Positions 44,480 to 52,625 of a DNA stretch of 64,000 nucleotides are shown here, piece after piece. Position numbers and translations under genes: made by a program. Location of the stretch: NCBI GenBank assembly GCA_033032865.1, contig JAWHQI010000040.1:5811001-5875000 (forward strand). The letters run 5' to 3'. Positions within the stretch are counted from its first letter, which is position 1, and each line of letters begins with the position of its first letter. Source of the DNA: Dactylorhiza incarnata. Lineage: Eukaryota; Streptophyta; Magnoliopsida; Asparagales; Orchidaceae. Below the pieces are notes generated by a model, which saw only the letters and a list, made by a program, of their open reading frames with translations, had not been told where the DNA came from and made no database searches.

Positions 44480-46029
44480 TGATGAGTCCTGATTATATAC
44501 ACCTTCATGGACTCATCCGGGCCATTATTTAGTCAATATCACGCACTTTAGCCTTATTATAGTTTATAATTGATAACCCATGCTAGGTGCACATTTTGGC
44601 CCACTTTGGTGTGTTTTCGTGTTTATTTCCTTTCATAGTACTCATATGTTGTTAAGTGCCACTTTCGGTGGCTAGATCTGTGTTTGTGCTGGAATAGGAG
44701 GCGTGCAAGTGTTTCCGGTGCAATTCTGCACAGGAACACTGCGCACGATCACTTGTTCTAGTGCGCACGACCACTGGTCGTGCGCCACTGATCGTGCGCA
44801 CTTAGCCCCTTTTTACGAGTTCTGTCTGGTGCAGTGCGCACGCCCATCAACTCCAGTGCGCACGACCACCGGTCGTGCGCCACTGTCCGTGCGCACTTAA
44901 TAGTAATTTTATGAGTTCTGTCTCACCTATTGCGCACGACCACCGACGCTAGTGCGCACGACCAATGGTCGTGCGCCACTGGTCGTGCGAACATTTTATT
45001 TTATGATTTCATCTCGTGCAGGTTCTGTCCAGGCAGTGCGCACGATCGCAGGATTCCAGTGCGCACGACCACTGGTCGTGCGCCAATGATCGTGCGCAGT
45101 GTTTAATCCAGCGCCTATTTATTGACCTGTTCGTGAATTAGGTCGGGATCACGCAACTCTGCTCCGTTCAGTCCGCCGTTTTCGCCGTTTTCAGGGGATT
45201 TTCACCCCCTAGGCCTCCTCCATCATCCAAAGGCTTAAAGGAAGGGTTCCTACACTCACTTTGACCGCTAAGGAAGAGGTTCTCCGCAATAGACGTGGCC
45301 GGATTGTAAATCGCTGGAGAAGACGGGTCCATTGGGAGGTGTGACAGCCCTCTTCTACCCCGGACGCAGTTGGGACCGAGCTAGGACGCGGATTGACAAC
45401 CCGGTGCTTCCTACCGTAAATCTACAACGAGACTCCAGATTCGGTCGTATCTCTTGCCTTTTTCCTCTATTTTTGTGGTTATGTGTGATGTATTCTCTTT
45501 ATCTTGATGATGAACACTATGAATCATGCCTAGTGTTGCTTATTTCATGTTTATGAAATTATTTTGTTCATTTGTGTCATTGAGGTGCGCTTTATTTCAT
45601 TTTCCATCCCACCGCCACGATCGGTGCCACACTAGCAATTGCTAGTGGCGTGCTTGACGAAGAGGTGCTCGCGACCCTCACTCCGCTTGCCTTCTCGTCC
45701 ATCCGCTCTTTCGACGCAGCGCGCTCAAGGCCTGCCTAGTCTCCATCTCACCAAGCGAAGCATTGCATAGCAGCACTGCATAGGAGTAGTGGTAATATTT
45801 ATTTTAAGTATTCACAAACCCCCAAAGCCCTTTCATTCGCATTCCGCCTTTCGCAGGACTTCAATCTCAAGTCTTTCCTCGATAATAAACTCCACCTTAC
45901 TGTGTTCCTTGAGAGATTCGATACTCGGGGATTACTCCTCGTTTTATATTACTTGAACGATCGGTACACTGCCGTTTCGTGCCGCAGTCGAGCTACCGCC
46001 TATAGCGGTGTGTGAGATTTGCGCCATCA
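44480..46029 (+). repeat. 5' LTR of element F
   Basis: TGATGAGTCCTG...TTTGCGCCATCA. At 44738-45100 four near-perfect palindromes with 11-bp arms (GCGCACGACCA and TGGTCGTGCGC, one base apart) recur about every 100 bp, the first at 44763-44785. TATA-like CCTATTTATTG is at about 45114. ORFs at 44703-44900 and 45332-45556 lie in the LTR, recur in the 3' copy and are not genes. Confidence 0.95.
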
Positions 46030-46256
46030 AGTTTTTGGCGCCGTTGCCGGGGAACACAGTCGTGTGAGTTTTCTGGAGAGGGAGAATCTGAGAGAAAAGC
46101 CCTTCCTTTTGTAAATTGCATTTTCTTTTCTTTTTATTTCTGTTCTTTTTAGTCCATTTTCTTGTTTTATAGTAGGTTGCTTTAGTAAAATTTTGTTAGG
46201 TATAGTATTTCGCACAATAGTGTTCTTAGTTTTGAGAATCGTTTTATCTTCGCACT

Positions 46257-47453
46257 ATGTGGGCACATTTCAATTTCCGTTGCCGTTGGTGTGGAGCTAC
46301 CTCCCACTCTAGTGATGAATGCCCTACGGAGAATAGTAGGCATAATTCTTCTCGCCCAGCATATGGAGCACCGACTTCGTCTGGTACCTCTTATGGTGCG
46401 CGTAAGTCTTATGGCTACTCTGCTGAGCCTTTACCGTCGTACTTCTTTTCGGCTCCAGCCCCCGCTGTGCCAAAGAAGCCCGCTAGGCAGTGCCAGTTTT
46501 GTCGGAGCACAGATCATGCCCTGAAGGATTGTGCTGCTTTTCGTCGCCAATTGGATGAGGATGACGAGCCGGATATCCGGATCGTCCCAACTCCTAACTC
46601 TTGCGGCACACCTTCAACATCCGGTTTTGTGTCTTTGCCACCTTCACATCTTGAAGGGTATGGCGTTGACACAGTCACCAGATGTGTGGCTGATTTGGGC
46701 ACCGACATTGCTGAATCTATTCTCCCAGTGCATCCACCACTTCTTGTGGAACCGATTCTTCCCGCTGTTGTGCATACTACGCTCGTCTCCGACGACATTG
46801 TCGATGAGGTGTCACAAGAGGAGGCGGTTGATCTTAGTGTTGTGCCTATTCCTATGGAGGAGGACAACCTTCTAGGTGAAGAGGAGTTTTCCTCAACACC
46901 GGTGGAGGAAGTCCAAATCCTAAGCCTGGCCACCGTTGATCCCACCGACTCTTGTAGCATTGATGACAATGCTAACATTATTTTACTTCCCCAACTTGAT
47001 GGGAGTGAGACCGGGACCACTCCCCCGATTGATGTTTATTTATGTCCTTCGTCTTCTTTAGTTCTTGATCCCCCTTCTTCATTCGAGCCTGTGCAGGTTG
47101 AGTCCGTACAGGTGCCCCAGGAGGACTTGGAGCTTTGTGCTCAAGTTAATGATGAGTGTATCCTTTCATGTGAGGAGGTTGATCCTTCCTCCATAGAGGA
47201 AGCCTCACTCATTGCCTTCTCCTCCTGCGGACCTGCTGTGGACGATACCTTGCTGTGCAAGGATAGTTTTGGTGAGATGAGTGAGGACCAGGCCTCCTCC
47301 TCTTCTTACTTTCTTTTCCCTCTACTTGTGTTTAGCAGGTATTATTATTTAGGTAGAGGGGTGACTGTTCTGTCTCCGTATCGGTACCCGCTACCGATGC
47401 GCATACTAGAACAGTTACCTGTGCACTTTTCTTTCCATAAACCCATTAGCTAG
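46257..47453 (+). CDS. gag: Zinc-knuckle ORF of element F (Gag remnant)
   Basis: An intact 398-codon ORF 200 bp after the primer-binding site. Two CCHC knuckles lie near the start: CRWCGATSHSSDEC (residues about 9-22) and CQFCRSTDHALKDC (about 79-92). Between them is an S/G/Y-rich linker (TSSGTSYGARKSYGY). The rest is acidic and rich in Pro, Val and Ser (for example EEDNLLGEEEFSSTPVEEVQ), unlike a protease. A capsid domain does not precede the knuckles, so this is the C-terminal nucleocapsid part of Gag used as the whole protein. It could bind element RNA and join particles formed by another element; that is inference. Confidence 0.8.
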   Translation: MWAHFNFRCRWCGATSHSSDECPTENSRHNSSRPAYGAPTSSGTSYGARKSYGYSAEPLPSYFFSAPAPAVPKKPARQCQFCRSTDHALKDCAAFRRQLDEDDEPDIRIVPTPNSCGTPSTSGFVSLPPSHLEGYGVDTVTRCVADLGTDIAESILPVHPPLLVEPILPAVVHTTLVSDDIVDEVSQEEAVDLSVVPIPMEEDNLLGEEEFSSTPVEEVQILSLATVDPTDSCSIDDNANIILLPQLDGSETGTTPPIDVYLCPSSSLVLDPPSSFEPVQVESVQVPQEDLELCAQVNDECILSCEEVDPSSIEEASLIAFSSCGPAVDDTLLCKDSFGEMSEDQASSSSYFLFPLLVFSRYYYLGRGVTVLSPYRYPLPMRILEQLPVHFSFHKPIS

Positions 47454-47907
47454 AACTTTTATATATTCGAATAAGTCGTGCTGGGATGACATTAACCCCA
47501 GTAGTTATCCTTATTTTTCCTGAAACTTTATTTTGTTTGATTTAGTTGAGTTTTTGTTAAGGCTATGAAAGTCTCGCTGCGTGTGCTGACTCTTGTTTGT
47601 GCGTAAACTGCATGGTGATTGGCGTTTTCACTGAAAATTTTGGCCGCTGAAAAAATTCCTATTGCGCACGATCACTGGTCGTGCGCACTACTTATCGCGC
47701 ACGATCACTGGTCGTGCGATCGGCCCAGATTTTTTTTTAAAAAACCCGTCCGCCCGAGCCTTTCACGCACGACCTAGGGTTCTTCTTCGCGATCGCCCGT
47801 GCGCCGTTCTTCCCCTTCGCCGCCGATCGTGCGCCTCCTTCCCTTCCTTCCGGTGAGTCCATTTCCTTCCTCTTCCTTTCTTTGCTCTCCTTTGCCCGCC
47901 TTCCGCC
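47454..47907 (+). promoter_or_regulatory. Spacer upstream of the F accessory ORF with LTR palindromes
   Basis: Two palindromes of the LTR type: arms GCGCACGATCA / TGGTCGTGCGC at 47664-47674 and 47676-47686, and a second at 47697-47719 with one arm-end mismatch. More GTGCG / CGCAC half-sites follow to 47835. The accessory ATG is at 47908, about 190 bp from the second palindrome. An A/T run (47731-47745) is the only TATA-like stretch. Confidence 0.55.
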
Positions 47908-49176
47908 ATGAGCTCTAGGGATCGCCAAAATGTCTACCAACGCTCCGGCCGCACTTCCGCCTCTCCCGCTCAGATCCTTGCTAGGATGGCTACCTTTTCC
48001 AAAGATTCGCACACAAGGCGATTCAATTCTCTCAAGGAGAAGCCGTTCCTATCGCAACGTCTAGTGGATTGGAACGAATTGAACTCTATCGGCGACAATG
48101 GGGAGTTGGGGGCGGCCGTCCTCCAACGTTATTCTTTCGATCATTGGAGTGGGGTGCTCGGGTGCGATGATCTCGGCTACCGGGAGCTCACCTTGGAATT
48201 TCTTTCTACATTTGAGTGGGAAGTTTTGCCCTCCGGTCAACGTCCGGGAAAGTGTTCTTTTCGGATTTTGGGCAAGGTTTTCACTCTCTCTTTATCCGAG
48301 TTGGCGGTGTGCGCTGGATTCTACACTGAAGCCAAGGCCGCGACGATCCCGTTTCTGGACTTGGACGTCTCCTTCCCTGATGGGGTTACTCCGCGTGCCG
48401 CGTGGTGTGCCCTCACGGGTCGTGATGAGGAATATGTGGCCAGAAAAAGCAAATCCACATGGATCGTCGCACCTGCTCTCCGTTACCTGCAGCACGTCCT
48501 CAGCCATTCTCTTGTTGCCCGTGCGCTTAGTCAGAATGTAGTGGGGTGGCAAGATCTTATCGCCCTCTATAGTATGGAATTTCGGCAACCTTTGCATCTC
48601 GGCTACATGTTGGCTTTCTTCTTCCACCACGAGGCCACCTACGGTCTCACTGGTGCCATTGGCGGTGCTTACTACATCACCCGCATTGCCAAAAGCTTGG
48701 GGGTTTGGAGTCATCTGCCTCCGATGGTGCAGGTGACTGCACCCTCCTCTATCACGCGGGCCACCATGGTGAGTTTCCACTTGTTGCGGGTCGTGGGGAA
48801 GAAGAATAGCAAACGTTTTGTGGTTGTGATGCCTGGAGATACGCCTAGGGAGAGGCAGGGTGACGAGGAGCAGGGAGAGCCGGCTGAGCCGCCGAATACT
48901 CACCGAGAGGTAGTTCTTCCGCAGCCGCGGAGTCATTCATCTCAGCATGGGCGGAGAGCCAAGGAGGAAGGCAGTTCTTCAAGAGCACCGGAAGTGCCCA
49001 GTTTTGATCGACGCCTCTCCGATCTGGAGGCAAACCAGTACTGGCTCACGGACTTCGTTTATCAGCAAGCGCTGCGGGGTGGACTAAATATTCCTCCACC
49101 TCCGGGTCGTGCCGCTTCATCTTCCCGCCGGTCGCCGCCTGTTGTGGTTATTGACAGCGATAGCGACGACGAGTGA
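47908..49176 (+). CDS. Athila ORF1-type accessory protein of element F
   Basis: An intact 422-codon ORF (MSSRDRQNVYQRSG). The central region (residues about 60-290) resembles the ORF1 protein of Athila elements: TLEFLSTFEWEV, FRILGKVFTLSLSELAVCAGFYTEAK, STWIVAPALRYLQHVLSHSLVARA, VVGWQDLIALYSMEFRQPLH and GGAYYITRIAKSLGVW. In full Athila elements an ORF lies after pol and has been called env-like. I see no clear signal peptide or transmembrane anchor. The C-terminal part is proline- and glutamate-rich with a short coiled-coil-like piece (FDRRLSDLEANQYWLTDFVY) and ends DSDSDDE. The spacer before it carries LTR palindromes. Function unknown; the open frame in a recent insertion suggests it was under selection. 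Confidence 0.8.
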   Translation: MSSRDRQNVYQRSGRTSASPAQILARMATFSKDSHTRRFNSLKEKPFLSQRLVDWNELNSIGDNGELGAAVLQRYSFDHWSGVLGCDDLGYRELTLEFLSTFEWEVLPSGQRPGKCSFRILGKVFTLSLSELAVCAGFYTEAKAATIPFLDLDVSFPDGVTPRAAWCALTGRDEEYVARKSKSTWIVAPALRYLQHVLSHSLVARALSQNVVGWQDLIALYSMEFRQPLHLGYMLAFFFHHEATYGLTGAIGGAYYITRIAKSLGVWSHLPPMVQVTAPSSITRATMVSFHLLRVVGKKNSKRFVVVMPGDTPRERQGDEEQGEPAEPPNTHREVVLPQPRSHSSQHGRRAKEEGSSSRAPEVPSFDRRLSDLEANQYWLTDFVYQQALRGGLNIPPPPGRAASSSRRSPPVVVIDSDSDDE

Positions 49177-51070
49177 TCTTTTCCCCCGCATGCGAGCTAT
49201 TCTTGGCTATGTTGTCTGTTTTTCCCTTGTTGTTTTTTCTTTTTTTTAGGTCTTTTGTCAAGACATTTGAACTCTTGCTCTTGTTATGTTTGTAATAATT
49301 ACACTTTGTTTATGGAATGCTCCTCTGGGCATAGTTTTATTTATTCAGCTTTTTCTGTTCCCTTATTTTGTGTGCGAGTGGTCAATATTAATTGCAGGAA
49401 TAGGTTTACCCCATGGGTGATAACCCAGATTTCTTGATTTGTTGTGCTCTCACTTGTTTTAATCCAGTTTTTACTATTTTTGTTGTTCTAGTATCTAATT
49501 TCCAGGTGGCCTTGGTTCCTTGAGATGGCGGATGTTGCGGACTATTTTTGATCTTATCGCCAATCGTCTGGTATGCTCATTTCTGAGCATTGGGTAACAC
49601 TTCCTTCCCTCTTTTAGCTTCAACTTCTAGATATATTGCTTAGCTTAAGTCTGGGGGAGCGAGTGTTGTTATCCACTGTGCACGAGTTGCATTGCATGCT
49701 AGATGGTTGATTTTTGTTTATCATTCTCATTATCATTGTTTTCTTGCTTCACATACCATTTCACCCACTTGAGTGTGTGCTTATCTTGTTGTGTTGTTCC
49801 GTTTAAGCTAGTCTGGTTGGAAGGTGAAATAGGCTATTAACACAGGAATTATTATTTGGAGCGCAGTGTCGACTCATGTAGTGTTCTAGTCGCTTCGCAT
49901 GCTATAGTAGAATTTGCGTAGAATTAGATTTTCTTTATGCATTTAATTTATGTGCAGTATCTCTGCGTAAATTTAGATTTAATGTACTCAAGTGGTGAAT
50001 TCGAATGAAATTGATGATAACCCGGTGTTGTGTGTGTGCGGTCGCTAAACGTGTGTTGCTCGAGTCGGGAGGAAGGTTTATCTTTCTCGTGGGCTAAGAA
50101 CTTGCCCCAAGCGACTCTTGAAGCATGGGTGAGAGCTACTTGTTGAGTCAAGCACGATGTAGGCCACCATTTGGCTAGTTTGAGCTTTGCTATTCCATGC
50201 CCCTTTCATTCACCTTTGCAAGCCAAATTTGTGCCTACCATTTTTATGTTCAGCTCCTCCTCATCCACCAAAGCCTGAAGCCTATCCTACGCCTGCAACC
50301 AAAAAAATGTTTTAACTGTGCTCATAATTTCCAACTTGTGTGGTGTGTGGTGTCATTGTGTTTTGAAGAGAAAATAATGTCTATCCGCTGATTTTGAACC
50401 AACTGGAGGTTGCTTGAAAGAAGAAAAATATATAAAAGAAAAAAAAGAAGAGTATCCTGAAAATAATCCTCCCAAGCTAAAGAGAAAAATCTGTTGGTAT
50501 TTGTAAAGTAGGCTGTGTGCACACCTGGTTTTCATGATAGGTCTGGGGGTGTGTCACACGAGCATAGTTGTTTGGTTTTGTAAGGTGCAGTGTGCCGTTG
50601 GCTCATTTGGGTTGCGTAGCCGTCATGTTTATCTTTGCATATCATTCCGTAACCTAAGCCCCGTTTTAATCCTATAAGTCCTACTGATTTGATTTGCGAG
50701 TTTGCTAGCGCCGTGGAGAGAGTGTGACCGGGCAAGCATATGGTTCACGACGTTGATGGATTTCAGCGGAGTTATTCCTAAGCCCCGATCTTTTGCAACA
50801 CCCGCCTCAGCGTCTCGTCACTTCCATACCGGGCATGATCGTCAAATTCTTCATAATTCACCCACTGAGTACAATTAAATCTTTGAGTACGCTTTAGTAC
50901 TTACGTAAATTAGTTAGCATAGCTAGAATCTTCTTCTACTAGAATTCCTACTCGCATGCGTATGTTACTTCGCACTGTACTCCCCTGCGTAATTCGCTAT
51001 TTTAATTATCTTTTTCAACTTCCGCCGGATTCGTTTGCTCGGGACGCGCAAACAGTTAAGTCTGGGGGTG
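49177..51070 (+). other. Noncoding 3' region of element F with polypurine tract
   Basis: About 1.9 kb without a supported gene. Polypurine-like AAGTCTGGGGGAG or variants occur at 49647-49659, about 50541-50550 (GTCTGGGGGTG) and 51058-51070. The last touches the 3' LTR and is the working polypurine tract; the others may be extra or relic copies. Confidence 0.8.
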
Positions 51071-52620
51071 TGATGAGTCCTGATTATATACACCTTCATG
51101 GACTCATCCGGGCCATTATTTAGTCAATATCACGCACTTTAGCCTTATTATAGTTTATAATTGATAACCCATGCTAGGTGCACATTTTGGCCCACTTTGG
51201 TGTGTTTTCGTGTTTATTTCCTTTCATAGTACTCATATGTTGTTAAGTGCCACTTTCGGTGGCTAGATCTGTGTTTGTGCTGGAATAGGAGGCGTGCAAG
51301 TGTTTCCGGTGCAATTCTGCACAGGAACACTGCGCACGATCACTTGTTCTAGTGCGCACGACCACTGGTCGTGCGCCACTGATCGTGCGCACTTAGCCCC
51401 TTTTTACGAGTTCTGTCTGGTGCAGTGCGCACGCCCATCAACTCCAGTGCGCACGACCACCGGTCGTGCGCCACTGTCCGTGCGCACTTAATAGTAATTT
51501 TATGAGTTCTGTCTCACCTATTGCGCACGACCACCGACGCTAGTGCGCACGACCAATGGTCGTGCGCCACTGGTCGTGCGAACATTTTATTTTATGATTT
51601 CATCTCGTGCAGGTTCTGTCCAGGCAGTGCGCACGATCGCAGGATTCCAGTGCGCACGACCACTGGTCGTGCGCCAATGATCGTGCGCAGTGTTTAATCC
51701 AGCGCCTATTTATTGACCTGTTCGTGAATTAGGTCGGGATCACGCAACTCTGCTCCGTTCAGTCCGCCGTTTTCGCCGTTTTCAGGGGATTTTCACCCCC
51801 TAGGCCTCCTCCATCATCCAAAGGCTTAAAGGAAGGGTTCCTACACTCACTTTGACCGCTAAGGAAGAGGTTCTCCGCAATAGACGTGGCCGGATTGTAA
51901 ATCGCTGGAGAAGACGGGTCCATTGGGAGGTGTGACAGCCCTCTTCTACCCCGGACGCAGTTGGGACCGAGCTAGGACGCGGATTGACAACCCGGTGCTT
52001 CCTACCGTAAATCTACAACGAGACTCCAGATTCGGTCGTATCTCTTGCCTTTTTCCTCTATTTTTGTGGTTATGTGTGATGTATTCTCTTTATCTTGATG
52101 ATGAACACTATGAATCATGCCTAGTGTTGCTTATTTCATGTTTATGAAATTATTTTGTTCATTTGTGTCATTGAGGTGCGCTTTATTTCATTTTCCATCC
52201 CACCGCCACGATCGGTGCCACACTAGCAATTGCTAGTGGCGTGCTTGACGAAGAGGTGCTCGCGACCCTCACTCCGCTTGCCTTCTCGTCCATCCGCTCT
52301 TTCGACGCAGCGCGCTCAAGGCCTGCCTAGTCTCCATCTCACCAAGCGAAGCATTGCATAGCAGCACTGCATAGGAGTAGTGGTAATATTTATTTTAAGT
52401 ATTCACAAACCCCCAAAGCCCTTTCATTCGCATTCCGCCTTTCGCAGGACTTCAATCTCAAGTCTTTCCTCGATAATAAACTCCACCTTACTGTGTTCCT
52501 TGAGAGATTCGATACTCGGGGATTACTCCTCGTTTTATATTACTTGAACGATCGGTACACTGCCGTTTCGTGCCGCAGTCGAGCTACCGCCTATAGCGGT
52601 GTGTGAGATTTGCGCCATCA
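51071..52620 (+). repeat. 3' LTR of element F
   Basis: 1,550 bp, identical by eye to the 5' LTR. The palindrome set is repeated at 51330-51690. Followed by target duplication ACCAC. Confidence 0.95.
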
Positions 52621-52625
52621 ACCAC

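Larger units (their letters stand above)
44480..52620 (+). mobile_element. Element F: pol-less Athila-type Gypsy element with apparently identical LTRs
   Basis: Two 1,550-bp LTRs (44480-46029 and 51071-52620) in exact register (offset 6,591) and without a difference that I could find. Target duplication ACCAC at 44475-44479 and 52621-52625. Primer-binding site TGGCGCCGTTGCCGGGGA at 46036-46053, the Athila type. Internal order: knuckle ORF, spacer, ORF1-like accessory ORF, long noncoding tail, polypurine tract. No protease, RT, RNase H or integrase lies in the 5-kb interior. Both ORFs are open, so this is the youngest and best-preserved element here. Confidence 0.93.

Noticed and set aside
44738..45100. 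CRISPR-like or microRNA hairpin array
   Set aside because: The palindromes are spaced repeats in a plant LTR. Spacers are not unique acquired sequences and arms are too short for a microRNA precursor.
44703..45556. Small proteins (65 and 74 aa) in the F LTR, repeated at 51294-52147
   Set aside because: They are identical because the LTRs are identical, span the palindrome cluster and resemble no protein.
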